A stretch of DNA of 64,000 nt from Humulus lupulus (GCF_963169125.1 NC_084797.1:101581868-101645867), one strand, 5' to 3'; counted from the first letter of the stretch, positions 33,285-46,041 are shown. Made by a program: numbers and translations. Notes: a model not told the origin generated them from the sequence alone.

Positions 33285-35742
33285 TGTAATGCCCTGGTTA
33301 CTCCAAGATCGTTATTGTGAACTTTAAACAGTGCTTAACTCGCTAAACGAGTCATTTAGTTATAAACGTGCATCTAGGTGTTATTAATAGGCCAGGATAA
33401 AAATTCTTGATCAAAAGGAATGGATATATTTTATTTAAGACATAAAACTGTACATGGGCCCATAAAAATGTTTACAAGTTGTTTACAATCCAAAATGGTC
33501 ATTACAGTGTAAAATTTACAACTCCCCGACCTAAGCGGCAAAAATAGGGTTGACCCCTAGTTCCTCTAAGAAACACCTTGGCTGTGGTGGTCAAGCGGCC
33601 GCATAAGTACACATTGCCACCTAAGCTCTCCACTCAAGGCTGGGTGAGATTTTCTTTCCCTTTACCTGCACCACATAGCATCGTGAGCCAAGACTCAGCA
33701 AGAAAACTTATTACTGCATGCATACAATATCAATTGATGATTATGATAATCATACTGGGCTGTGTCCCAAATTAGATAAGTGAAGATCAATAAAGATTCT
33801 GATAATCATGTTGGGGCTTGCAGCCCAATCAGATAAGTGACTATTAAGTCATACTCTGAATAGATGGCTAATAAGTCTATCTCTAGGGCTCTGCACCCTA
33901 ATCAGATTAGTGACTATTGAGTCACACATTGTGCAGGTGACTAATAAATCAACCTCTAAGGATCTGTTCCCTGTATAGATGACTACTAAGTCCATCTCTA
34001 GGGTTCTGGTCCTTAAATACATGGCTAATAAGTCCTTCTCTGGGGATCCGCTCCCTAAGCCATGTGACATGTCGGTCACCCTAGTCTTTTGGCTCTGGTT
34101 CTAAGTAACGAGCCTTTAGACTAGACAAGCGCTTTTGTTTTCATCGAACTTAAGGTTGGTCAAGCATTTCATGCTTATGATGATAATGCTTATGTCGATT
34201 AGATCTAATATTTTTGGCTTGCGTTAAACACACTAATATCATTATTGACTCATAAGACAATACCATACGACCAGTGCTCAGTACTACTATCGAACTTGAC
34301 TAATAAGTCACAGCTTCATAATCAATACTGACACCATTGCCGTTTCTGACTAATAAGTCAGTACCATTCACAGATAAGCAAGACTGCTAAGCATTTACAA
34401 TGCAATCAATGTCCAAATATAGAGCATTCAACATGCCTCATCAATAACCATGCATGTCCCATACTGGGTGCAGTTTTCCTCTGGTTCAAGTGAGAAATAA
34501 TAAAAGAACGACCCTTGAAAATGATCTGTCCTTAAGTTCCTTAGCAGTTACCTAGTCATAACCAATATGGAATTCCATCAATAAAATAAATCATAAAAGA
34601 GTTTATAATCTAAAACCTCGCTCCTGGGACCAATCTTGTGCTCTCAGGACTTCCAATCCACCCAAACGGGGTAGTGGAACAATTCCCCGAGCCCCCAAAG
34701 TCATCCCGAGCCCTAAAAAATAGGTCTTGCTGAAAATTACCTAGCGCTGGGGCGCCAACTGACAGACCAGAAAATTCTAGTTTTTCTCCCCCTTCGAATT
34801 TCCCTGAATACCAAGCTTCAAAATCAACCCAAACATCATCCAAACCTATAATTTAATCCCAAAACTTCATCTATACCTCAACCTCATCAAAACCCAAGCA
34901 AACTTTCTAAAAAACCTCATTGATTTCCCACAACTAGCATCAAACTATAAACTCTGTAAAAGCTAAACAAAAACAGAGGAAACTTAGGATCAAAGCTTGG
35001 AGAATCATTACCTCAAGAACTCATGAGCTTCCTAGGAATCCCCAAATCAATTCCCTAGCTTAAACTTCTCAAATCCTAGCTTTTCCATCAAAGAAATTCA
35101 ATGAAAAAAGAGGGAGAGAGATGATCGAGTGAGTGAGTGAAGAGCCCCTGTTTTTGCCTTAATCTTCTACAACTTTCTGGTTTTTAAATATAATCCATGG
35201 TCAAAAGACAAAAATGCCCCTAAGTCAATCTAATTTCCTCTCAAGGCTAGCAAGGGAAAAATCGTCCTTTCCGGTCTATCTCGTTAATTATAATTAACGT
35301 CCTCCAATTCTCCTTATGCCCAATATTCTAAAGTAATAATAAATCATATCCCATTACCCTTTAATTCCTCGTAATATACTAATCATCAAATAACCCCAAG
35401 ACTCACCTCGAGCCTGGTAATTAACCCCGTGATGACCAAACCGCTAATTTGCATTCTAAGATCGTCTCATGCCCAATAGCTCGAACATATCCACATAATA
35501 ATGTCGCCTCATCCATAAATCACCAACATGCATGAAAATATATAAATATGCCCTCAATAGTTCAAATGACCAAAATACCCTTATAATGAAAAGTGGACCC
35601 ACATGCATGTATTTATCATCATATAATAATATAATTCACATAAACATGCATATAATCATTTAATGATATAATAAATTAATTATGGCCCTCCCGACCTCCT
35701 AATTTAACCATTAAACCTCATTAGGGATTTTGGGGCATTACA
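33285..35742 (-). repeat. 3' LTR of chromovirus F
   Basis: 2458 bp starting TGTAATGCCC and ending GGGGCATTACA. It lies between a purine tract and CACTA DNA. Imperfect tandem units around a TGACTAATAAGTC motif fill about 33840-34080. The right edge matches the start of the LTR in a minus-strand element. The left flank is CACTA sequence, which elsewhere (39560) continues directly as TATTTCCC. Confidence 0.85.
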
Positions 35743-35756
35743 ACTATCCCCTCCTT
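35743..35756 (-). other. Polypurine tract of chromovirus F
   Basis: On the minus strand AAGGAGGGGATAGT abuts the LTR start TGTAATGCCC. Confidence 0.75.
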
Positions 35757-35778
35757 ACAGAAATTTCGTCATCGAAAT

Positions 35779-38655
35779 TTACCTAAACAGGTCGGGATAC
35801 TGATTCCGCATATCTGACTCAAGCTCCCAAGTCGCTTCATCAACCTTGTTGTTCCTCCATAATACCTTAACCAAATGTATCGTTTTATTCCTGATGACCT
35901 TGTTCTTTCTGTCTAGTATCTGAGCTGGTTGTTCCTCATAGGAGAGATCTGCCTCAAGCTCTAAATTGTCATAACTCAAAACATGAGTCACATCTAATAC
36001 ATACCTCCAAAGAGCTGAGATATTTAATATGTTATGCATGGCTGACAATGTCTGTGGTAAGGCCAACGTACAGGCCACCTGACCAATCCTTTCCAGAATC
36101 TCAAATGGACCTACATATCTAGGGCTTAGCTTGCCCTTCTTCCCAAATCTTCTCACCCCTTTCCATGGCGAGACTCTAAGGAAAACATGGTCTCCTACCT
36201 GGAACTCCACGTTCCTGCGTTTGGGATCTGCATAACTTTTTTGTCTACTTTGAGAAGCAAGCATTCGAGCTCTAATCTTCTCAATAGCCTCACTGGTCCT
36301 CTGAACTGCCTCAAGACCCAAGTATCTCCTTTCTATTGTCTCATCCCAATGAATGGGAGATCAGCATTTCCTACCATACAATATCTCATAAGGTGCCATC
36401 CCAATGGTAGACTGATAACTGTTGTTGTAGGAAAACTCTATCAAAGGTAGATACTTACTCCAGAACCCACCAAATTCCAGCACACATGCTCACAGCATGT
36501 CCTCTAATATCTAGATCGTCCTCTCAGATTGTCCATCTGTCTTAGGATGATAAGCAGTACTGAACTTCAACTGTGTCCCCATGGTCTTCTGTAAACTCCC
36601 CCAAAACTTGGAAGTGAAAGTAGGGTCTCGATCTGACACGATCGACCTCGGTGCTCCATGGAGGCGCACGATCTCTCTCACATTGAGATCTGCATACTGG
36701 TCAACTGTATAAGTAGTCCTCACTGGTAAGAAGTGAGCTGACTTGGTATAACGATCCATAATAACCTATACAGAATCATGTTGACCAACAGTCCTGGGTA
36801 ACCCCACCACGAAATCCATCGTGATATCCTCCCATTTCCACTCTAGGATGTTTAGAGGATGCAATAACCGTGTTGGCCTCTGATGGTCAGCCTTGACCTA
36901 TTGACATGTCAAGCACATAGCAACATATTCCACTATATCCCTCTTCATCCCCGACCACCAATACAATGATCTCACGTCCTGGTACATCTTCGTGGTGCCT
37001 TGATGCAAATAGTAAGGAGTAGTATGAGACTCTTCCAGAATATCCTGTCTCATAGCAGTGTCTAGCGGAACACATATCCGACCCTTGTATCTCAACAAGC
37101 TTATCTTAGACACTGTATAATCTTTGGATACTCCAGCCAAAACATCCTCTCTGATCTTGGTCAGTTGTGAATCACCCAACTAACCTTCATTTATTCTCTC
37201 CAACAGTGTAGACTGTAGCGTAATGTTGGCCAACTGGCCCACCAGCAACTTTATGCTAGCTCTAGTCATATCCTCTACTAACTCTCTAGATATCAGCCTC
37301 GTACTATAAATTTGTCTTGGACCCTTCCAGCTTAAAGCATCAACTACCACGTTGGCCTTTCCTGGATGATACAGAATCTCACAATCATAATCTTTCACTA
37401 ACTCCAGCCAACGCCTTTGTCTCATGTTCAAGTCTTTCTGCATGAAGAAATACTTCAGGCTCTTGTGGTCAGTATAGATCTCACACTTCTCCCCATAAAG
37501 GTAATGCCTCCATACCTTTAATGCAAAGACCATAGCTGCCAACTCTAAATCATGAGTGAGATATCTCTGTTCATATTCTTTTAGCTAACGTGAGGCATAG
37601 GCAATCACCCTCCCTGAATGCATCAGAACACAACCTAAACCCTGATGTGAGGCATCACAGTATATCACAAACTTCTCCTAATCTGATGGAAGACTCATAA
37701 CCAGAGCTGTAATCAACCTCTGCTTCAGTTCCTGGAAGTTGTTCTCACACCTATCTGACCACACAAACTTCTGATTCTTGCGTGTCAGCTCAGTCAATGA
37801 AGTAGCAATCTTAGAGAACCCTTCCATGAAACGTTTGTAATAAGCTATCAATCCAACAAAACTCCTCACTTCACAAGCATTCTTTGGCCTTGGCCAATCT
37901 CTAACCACCTCAATCATGGCTGGATCTAACTTAATCCCTTCCTTACTAACAATGTTCCCAAGGAAAGATACCTGAGGTAACCAGAACACACACTTTTTGA
38001 ACTTTGCAAACAATTTGTGTTTCCTTAGTCTCTGTAAAACAAACCTTAGATGCTGCTCATGTTCTAACTCTAACTAAGAATAAACCAAAATATCATCGAT
38101 GAAGACGATCACAAACTGGTCCAAATAGTCCTTGAACACTCTGTTCATCAAATCCATAAAAGCAGCAGGGGCATTAGTCAATCCAAAGGACATGACTAAG
38201 AACTCATAATGTCCATATCTAGTACGAAAAGCATTCTTTGGTATGTCTCCCTCCTTGACCCTCAACTGATGATAACTAGAACGAAGGTCTATCTTTGAAA
38301 ATAACCTTTTACCTTGCAACTGATCAAACAAATCATCTATCATTGGCAGAGGACACCTATTCTTAATTCTTAACTTGTTCAGTTCTCTGTAATCAATGCA
38401 CATCCTTAGAGAACCATCTTTCTTCTTCACAAAAAGAACTGGTGCACCCCAAGGTGAGAAACTAGGTCTGATAAAACCTAAGTCTAATAGCTCCTGCGAC
38501 TGTACTTTTAATTCTTTCAACTCTGTTGGGGCCATTTTGTAAGGTTCTCTAGACATTGGCTCCGTCTCTGGTTCCAGTTCTATCACAAATTCAATCTCTC
38601 TGTGTGGTGGAAAACCTGGTACATCTTCTGAAAACACATCCTGAAACTCAGAGAG
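35779..38655 (-). pseudogene. pol: pol of chromovirus F (Tekay-like), 5'-truncated
   Basis: Reverse transcriptase runs from about 38650 ([18 protein letters not shown]) through FIDDILVYS at 38080. RNase H follows (38013-37180, [10 protein letters not shown]), then the integrase HHCC region (37179-36898) and the DDE core (36759-36511, DRYTKSAHFLPV and SDRDPTF). The chromodomain-containing end is at 36321-35779 (SYEEQPAQILDR, then VLWRNNKVDEATWE). Domain order and the chromodomain place it among chromoviruses, close to Tekay/Del. Gag, protease and the 5' LTR are missing. Sequence changes at about 38655 into a CACTA end, at a GA-rich stretch. Confidence 0.9.
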
Positions 38656-39105
38656 AGAGAGGGAGAGAGGCCGAGAAGATAAAGAGATTAAGCAAGGGAC
38701 AAAGGAGAACGTGAGAGAGAGAAAGAGAAGAGAGGGAGAGAGATTGAGTGAGATGGTGAGGGTGAGGGTGAGGGTGAGGGTGGCGGCTAAATAGAGAGAA
38801 AGAGAGTTATGAGGGTTTGCTGTGAGGATTTGGGGTTTAGGCCGAGATATAGGGCTTTTTTTTATATACACATTTACGTTAGTGGGGCACTGTCACAAAT
38901 GGTAAAGTTTGTGACAGTGCCCCACTAACATAAATGGTGGCAGTTTGTGAAAGTTTCCAACTGAGACAAATTTTCCAAACAAATAGCGTCAGTGTGCATA
39001 ATGACGTAAATACCCTTGTATTTGTGGTAGTGCTCAACTACCACAAATGCAAATTCTTGGGACTGACGCGTTTCACTAACATAAAAAGGGTATTTTGGTG
39101 TAGTG
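38656..39105. mobile_element. Truncated non-autonomous CACTA element
   Basis: This right end of a small CACTA element ends GGTGTAGTG at 39105, with the target TCG following. It matches the right half of the element at 42351-43463, including GA-rich text and a (GGTGAG)n run. A 29-bp-arm hairpin (38871-38899 with 38908-38936, one mismatch) is its subterminal repeat. The left half is lost at the join to chromovirus F. Confidence 0.75.
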
Positions 39106-40402
39106 TCGACTGCCTCTTCTAATATATAACACTCAACCATACTAGCTTCTGGACGATGGTGATTACGCACATAACCTTTCAACACCTTCATATTCCTTTC
39201 TAAACTAAGGAAGGAATGTATCGGTTGTATCACGAACATATCGCACTTCACCAACTGCAATTGGGACTTTGACATCCTCTTGTATAAAACTGGTGACCAA
39301 AACTCGTGCGACTGAATCATCCAGTTGAACTGTATGAATTGTGACAGGGCCCACTGAATCAATTATGACACCCTCAGCCACTACGTTGTGAATATTATCC
39401 AAACATAGTTTCACAACGTTGTTATGTTGTGGAGGGAACTGATACATAATAGGTTGAAATTGTTCTTCAGTGTTTTCTCCATTATTATATTCTACTTCAG
39501 TGTCCATATTCTTCTCTGCATTGTAGAATTGTTCTTCATTCTCATTCTCCACTGATTGTCTAGCTATTTCCCTCTTCAGCTTTTCAATTTCTTTTGCGAG
39601 TCTAGCAATCTCGCTTTCTTTCTGAGAAACAACATCTGGCACTTTCCTTTCTTTTCTTCCAAATAATGAAGTAATTTTAGCAGTAAACCCACAAAATAAT
39701 CCACAAGCTAATTATTTTAGTTAAGTAAATACAAAGCTAACACAAATTAAGAAGTATCATACCCAGCAGCTCGAACACGACCTAAGTGCTCAGGTGTCCC
39801 TAACGTTTGAGTCAAGATGTCATCCCGACCCTTAGCTACAGTTTCACCACGACTAGCTTTTTATTTTCAACTCCTCCAATTCAACACATCCGACAATCCA
39901 TGATTTTGTACTCCCAACTTCATTAGAATGGTATTCTTCTGCAACCTAATAAATGTTTTACGATGTTCATCTATAACCCATTTGTCTTTTATTTTTAACC
40001 TTGTTTGGACCATTGATTGTAATAACTTCATGTGCTCACTTCAAATAAACATTAATGGTTAAAATTTAAACAATACATAAATGAGTGTATAAAAAATGAG
40101 TGTTAAAATTGATTGAAATATATTGCTTACGTTATATATGATTAAACCTATGGATTGTTGTCCAGTACAACTAATTGAGCTTGATCTAATTGTGTCTTAG
40201 ATACGGTCACAACTATTCCTCTCCCCCGTAATCCTTTATCAATCTCTAAGTTATTTCATGGTTTTCTGATTGCCTCGACTCCAACCGTGTACTCTGAAAA
40301 AAATTCGACTCCCTCTTCAGATATATAACACTCAACCATACTAGCTTCTGGACGATGGTGATTACGCACATAACCTTTCAACTCCTTCATATTCCTATCT
40401 AA
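39106..40402 (-). pseudogene. CACTA downstream-gene copy 2 with flanking TNP2 end
   Basis: Read on the minus strand: a short DUF4218 end (40400-40300, YVRNHHRPEASMVECYI), then decayed text with a GTLGTPEHLGR-like patch (about 39800). A coiled coil (39642-39540, KEIEKLKREIARQ) and the DUF8039-like block (39450-39205) follow. At 39205 the sequence jumps straight back to another copy of the DUF4218 end (39106-39200). The jump ACTAAGGAAGG / TTCATATTCC marks a block duplication. At 40256-40330 the site occupied by a small CACTA elsewhere is empty. Confidence 0.65.
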
Positions 40403-40752
40403 ACTAAGGAAGGAATGTATCGGTTGTATCACGAACATATTGCACTTCACCAACTGCAATTGGGATTTTGGAATCCTCTTGTATAAAATTGGTGACCAAA
40501 ACTCGCACGATCGAATCATCCAGTTGAACTGTATGAATTGTGACAGGGCCCACTGAATCAATTATGATACCCTTAGCCAGTACGTTGTGAATATTATCCA
40601 AACATAGTTTCACAACGTTGTTATGTTATGGAGGGAACTGATACATTATAGGTTGAAATTGTTCTTCAATATTTTCTTCATTATTATATTCTACTTCAGT
40701 GTCCATATTCTCCTCTTTATTGTAGAATTGTTCTTCATTCTCCTTCTCCTCT
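40403..40752 (-). pseudogene. CACTA downstream-gene copy 3, cut short
   Basis: The DUF8039-like block (40613-40404) and the start of the acidic linker (to about 40752) repeat the sequence of copy 2. The copy then stops at unrelated DNA. Its left side is fused to the DUF4218 end of copy 2, giving a chimeric frame (40561-40256). Confidence 0.65.
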
Positions 40753-41228
40753 GGACACGGACTGTGGCACCAAGGTAGTTCGAGGCACATCCCTGTTCTC
40801 TGAGTTCATGAGGGCCACGATGCTCCAAGAACATTGCTGCAGTGCGACCCTGCGAACCCACAAAACCAGTGTTTTAAGAATCGCAAACTACCCAAAAATC
40901 ATCCCAAAACATGATTTTAACTTGTTTTGATCATAATAATGGTCGCAGTAGCTCAGAAGCATCAAAACCAATCTTAAAACTCAAACAAAATCTCTTAAAC
41001 TTAGATTCCAATAAAGCTTCAAAAACCATAGAAAACCAAAAACTAAACTCAGATAATTGAGTTACCTTTGATAGAATTCGAATCCCCAGCTGGTACTCCT
41101 AGCTTTTACAACTCCTAGCTTTTACAACATCCAACTTGCCCCAAATCTCTGTAAAATTTAAATTCTCTTTTAAAATCTAAAATCTCAGAGAGAGAGAGAG
41201 TGTGTGTGTGTTTGTGTGAGTTCTGCTT
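40753..41228. repeat. Foreign block inside the CACTA copies, LTR-like
   Basis: 476 bp with no relation to the adjacent CACTA text. Its AT-rich, intron-like phrases resemble the non-coding LTR text of chromovirus F near 34860-35110. It includes a (GA)n(GT)n run at about 41187-41215. No ORF or target duplication was found. It probably came from filler repair or a fragmentary LTR. Confidence 0.35.
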
Positions 41229-42350
41229 TTCTTTCTGAACTAAGGAAGGAATGTATCGGTTGTATCATGAATATATCGTACCTCTCTAACTGCAATTGGG
41301 TGTTCGACATCCTCTTCTATATAATTGGTGACCAAAACTCATGCGACCGAATCATCTAGTTGAACTGTATGAATTGTGACAGGGCCCACTGAATCAATTA
41401 TGAAACCCTCAGTCACTATGTTTGTGAATATTATCAAAACATAGTTTCACAACGTTGTTATGTTGTGGGGGGAACTAATACATAATAGGTTGAAATTGTT
41501 CTTCAGTGTTTTCTTTATTATTATATTCTACTTCAGTGTCCATATTCTCCTCTGCATTGTAGAATTGTTCTTCATTCTCATTCTCCTCTGATTGTCTAGT
41601 TATTTCCCTCTTCAGCTCTTCAATTTCTTTTGTGAGTCTAGCAATCTCGTTTTCTTTATGAGAAACACCATCTCGCACATTCCTTTTTTTTCTTCCAAAT
41701 AATGAAGTAATTTTAGCAGTAAACCTACAAAATAATCCACCAAGTTAATTATTTTAGTTAAGTAAATACGAAGCTAACATAAATTAAGAAGTATCATACC
41801 CAGCAGCTCGAACACGACCTGAGTGCTCAGGTGTTTCTAACGTTTGAGTCAAGAAGTCATCCCGACCCTTAGCTACGATTTCCCCAAGACTAAATTTTTC
41901 TTTCAACTCCTCCTATTCAACACATCCGCCACTACATGATTTTGTATTCCTAACTTCATTAGAATGGTATTCTTCAACAACCTAATAAATGTTTTACGAT
42001 GTTCATCTATAACTCATTTATCTTTATTTTTAACCTTGTTTGGAACCATTGATTGTAGTAACTCCATGTGCTCACTATAAATAAACATTAATGGTTTAAA
42101 ATTTAAACAATACATTAATGAGTGCGTAACAAATGAGTGTTAAAATTGATTGAAACATATGTTTCACGTTATATATGATTGAACCTCTGGATTATTGTCC
42201 AGTACAACTAATTGAGCTTGATCTAACTCTGTCATAGATACGGTCACCACTGTTCCTCTCCCCCGTAATCCTTTATCAATCTCAGAGTTATTTCGTGGTT
42301 TGCTAATTCTGATTGCCTCGACTCCAACCATGTACTCTGAACAAAATTCA
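41229..42350 (-). pseudogene. CACTA downstream-gene copy 4
   Basis: On the minus strand: the segment after DUF4218 (42350-42180), decayed middle text, the coiled coil (41678-41560, TKEIEELKREITRQ) and the DUF8039-like block (41460-41240, broken). It sits next to the small CACTA insertion that separates it from TNP2, so it is likely the original position of this gene part. Confidence 0.65.
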
Positions 42351-43463
42351 CACTACAACAAAAAAAGTCATTTGCGTCAATTTCTAACTGCCACAATTGA
42401 GTTTTTGCATCAGTTTTAAATGTGACGCGGAATCCTATGACACAAATCAGGCTTGCATTTGCGTCAGTGGGGAACTGTTACAAATTTGGAATTTGTGGCA
42501 GTTCTCCACTGACACAAATGTTTAGAATTTGCGTCAGTGCCTAATTGCCACAAAAAAATGATATATTTAAAAAAATAAAAAATAATATTTTAATAAACCA
42601 CTAGCAAACAAAACAGAGTCCCCCATCCACACAGCCGCGATCACCACCACCACCTGCAATAAAAAAACAAGAACATTGTATGTTTTTTTTCACAACCCCA
42701 AAACTGAGTCCCCCATCCTCACGGCTCCAACCTAGACCCTTCACAAACTCATATGAAAAAAGAAAAAGAAAAAATAGTAAAAAAACATAAAGAATGAGTG
42801 AGAGAGAGAGAGAGAAAGAAAACTTAACCTGTGAGTGAAGGAGAAACCCGAGCCCCGCCGTGCCCTGACGTCGTCCTCGCCCCTCCATAGTGCCCTCGTC
42901 AACCCCAATGTCTTGTCCACCTGAACAAAAAAAATCAAAAGAAGAAAGAGAGAACAAGAGAGAGATCTAGAATGATGAGGGAAGGAGGAGAACATGAGAG
43001 AGAGAGAGAGAGAGGCTAAGAAGATAAAGATATTGAGCAAGGGAGAGAGGAGAACGTGAGAGAGAGAGAGAGAAGTTGAACTTGAGGAGAACATGAGAGA
43101 GAGAGAGAGAGAGAGATTGAGTGAGATGGTGAAGGTGAGGGTGGCGACTAGATAAAGAGAAAGAGAGTTATGAAGTTTTGCTTTGAGGATTTGGGGTTTG
43201 GGCTGAGATTTTGGGCTTCTTTTTTTTTTCTTATATACACATTTGCGTTAGTGGGACACTGTCACAAACGGTAAAGTTTGTGACAATGCCCCACTGACAC
43301 AAATGGTGGGGTTTCTGACAGTTTCTAACTGACACAAATTGTGCGAACAAATAGCGACAGTGTATGTGCGTCAGCCACAAATGCTAATTCTCGGTCAATG
43401 GCGTCAGTCAACTGCTTTGAGTGACGCGTTGGACTGACAGGAAAGGGGTATTTTTGTGTAGTA
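42351..43463. mobile_element. Non-autonomous CACTA element, 1113 bp
   Basis: It starts CACTACAACAAAAAAAG and ends TTTTTGTGTAGTA (the last base is G in the other copy). The flanks are TCA and TCG, consistent with the 3-bp target duplication of CACTA elements. The same site is empty at 40256-40330. Subterminal inverted repeats built on TTTGCGTCAGTG / CACTGACACAAA form hairpins (42456-42485 with 42491-42520, four mismatches). The centre is GA-rich and carries no transposase. Apparent reading frames at 42600-43094 are low-complexity. Confidence 0.85.
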
Positions 43464-45721
43464 TCGACTGCCCCTTCTGATATATAACACTCAACCATAC
43501 TAGCTTCTAGACGATGGTGATTATGCACATAACATTTCAACAGCTTCATATTCCTTTCAAATGGATACATCCATCTTGTCCAAACTGGCCCACACAATTT
43601 CGCTTTTATTACTAGATGAACCATCAAATGTATCATGATGTCAAAGAAAGATGGTGGAAAATATCTTTCAAGGTTGCACAAAGTAACAGCTATCTGATCA
43701 TGCAATGCATCCAACTTATTAATTTTAATTACTTTCTCTATAATTGATTAAAAAAGATGCATACATTTGTCATACAATCCCGAACTCTTTTTGGTAAGAC
43801 TAATCGAATGGAAATCAGAAATAATTGTTGCATTAACATGCGACAGTCATGAGATTTCATTCCCATTAACCTCAAATCCTCCATGGACACCAAGTTTCAA
43901 ATGTTAGATGAATATCCATCAGGCACTTTAATCTTCGTAAATGATTTACGTACAACTCGTTTCTCTTCTCTAGACAACGTAAAACAAGTCGGAGGTAAAT
44001 ATGTACGTTTACCTTTCTCCTCAAGTGCCAAACGATGTCTTATGCCCATCTCAAGAAGATCTAAACGACTATCCAAACCATTCTTAGTTTTGCCGGGCAT
44101 ATCAAGTAAAATACCAATAATACTTTCACACACATTTTTTTCTATGTGCCTGACATCCAAACAATGTCGAACCAATAAATCTTTCCAGTATGGAAGACAA
44201 AAAAAAATTGATTTTCTTTGAAAACATCCATTAACTTTTTTTTTCTTTTGCATCTTTCAATACTTAAAGTCTATTTTTTCTACTTCATAAAGAATCTGCT
44301 ACCCTGATAGTGGAAAAGGAGCAACATTTCATTCTTCAGTACCATCAAATTCTTTCTTTTTATTTCTATCACAATGACTTAGAGTCAAGTATCTTCTATG
44401 ACCCGTATAGCACATTTTGTGTCCATTTGATAGGCGATGAGCCCATGTGCTGGTGCAACAAATTGGACAACCTTCGTAACCTTTTGTGCTCAACCCTAAT
44501 AAATTACCATATGCTGAGAAATCACTAACAGTCCACAACAACACAACTTTCAAATTAAAGAATTATTTCTTTAACCCATCATATCCCTTTACACCATTCT
44601 CATACAACTCTTTCAAATCATCAATTAATGGTGCCAAATAAACAACAATATCGTTTCCAGGTTGTTTTGGGCCTAAAATCATTAATGAAAGCGTCATAAA
44701 CTTCCTTTTCATGACTAATCACAGAGGAAGGTTGTACATAACAAGGAAGATGGGCCATGAACTATGTCGACTACTCAGAGATCTATGTGGGGTTACTCCA
44801 TCTGCAGATAAACCTAGACGAAGATGTCTTGGTTCAATTTTAAATTCTGGATTCAAGTGATTTACTTTTTTCTAGGCTTGTGAATCAGCAGGATGTTGGA
44901 GTTTTTTTGTCTTTCACTCGCCTAGTCTCATGCCATATTAAGTTTTCAGAGTGTTCTGCACTTCGATATAACCGCTTAAACTGAGAAATCAAAGGCAAGT
45001 ACCACATCACTTTTGAGGAATAAGTTTCCTAATTTCCTTAGGTTTGTATCGTGGTAAACCACATGCAGAGCAAGTGTCAATATCTGCATACTCTTTACGA
45101 TATAAAACACAATTGTTCGGGCATGCATGGATCTTTTCATACTTCAACCCTATCAAATTTAAATTTTTCCTATCTTCATATATAGACTTCGGGAAGCAGT
45201 TATCTAAAGGTAAAATCTCCTTAAAAGCAACTAAAAATTGACTAACACATTTATCGCTCACTCCATTTTCTACATTTATGTTGTAAAATTTCACCATTGT
45301 AAGTAATCTTAGTTTATTGCAACCATTGAACAACGATTTATCTGCATCTCTAGCCAAATTATCAATTTTTTTTCTGGATCAACAACAAACTCCCCTTGAG
45401 CTTCATCAAGCAATTCCATAGGATGATCATCAAAATAATTATAATCAAAATCATCTACCCCTCGCCTCCCTAACGAATATGGATCATTATTTGATAATTC
45501 TCCATGCCAATACCATGTAGTATAACTTCTATTGAATTCCCGGCAAAATACATGATTTTTTATCATGGTAATATTTCATTTTGATTCATTACCACAATCT
45601 ACACATGGACAAGGAATTCTTTCACGATCACTACAATTCTTTAAGCAAAACTCTAAAAATTTGTTGAATCCATCTTGAAATTGTGGTGTTTCTCTCCTCT
45701 CATGCATCCCGATTTATCCAT
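43464..45721 (-). pseudogene. TNP2-type transposase of a CACTA (En/Spm) element, broken
   Basis: The start at 45721 gives MDKSG. A frame change then leads to a transposase-associated domain (FLEFCLKNCSDRERIPCPC, about 45690-45600). Next comes the region ending ACPNNCVLYRKEY with a Cys-pair knuckle (45357-45007). The TNP2 core has DVYLAPLIDDLKELYENG-like text near 44620 and DFSAYGNLLGLSTKGYEGCP (44553-44440). It continues at 44253-43897 (HIEKNVCESIIGILLDMPGK). A DUF4218 domain (43714-43466, NLERYFPPSFFDIMIHLMVHL and GPVWTRWMYPFERNMK) is cut by the small CACTA at 43463. Stops and frameshifts separate the parts. TNP2 carries out cut-and-paste transposition in intact relatives. Confidence 0.88.
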
Positions 45722-45784
45722 AATAATAATAATAATAATTTCTATTAAGTTTTAAAAAACAAATATCACATATTAAAAATCATG

Positions 45785-46041
45785 TTCAATTAATAAATCC
45801 TACCAAAAATCGAGCAGAGTTTCTTTTGTTTCTATAACATATCGCAATTTCATAAGTACCTATTAATTAAATACAAACAAATACAATAATAACAAGCATA
45901 ATTATATCCTTATCAATTAATAATTCCTAAAAAAAATGGGCAGAGTTTCCTCTATTTCTATAACATATTCCAATTTCATAAGTACCTATTAATACAACAC
46001 AAACAAACACAATAATCAACAAGCATACTTCTGTCCTTATC
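45785..46041. repeat. CACTA 5' tandem repeats, period about 125 bp
   Basis: Two units, roughly 45785-45905 and 45906-46036, share CAGAGTTTC, CTATAACATAT and TTTCATAAGTACCTATTAAT. A third unit starts at 48086 after solo LTR D and is then split by C and B. They lie just upstream of the TNP2 start and may be the subterminal or 5' untranslated repeats of the CACTA element. Confidence 0.7.

Noticed and set aside
42601..43094. Leu/Ser/Phe-rich frames in the small CACTA element, hydrophobic and membrane-like
   Set aside because: They come from (GA)n and poly-A/T text read on the minus strand. Low-complexity repeats, not a membrane protein.
45785..46041. Short-period tandem array considered as a CRISPR-like or satellite repeat
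   Set aside because: Only two to three diverged units of about 125 bp without distinct spacers. Best read as CACTA 5' repeats.
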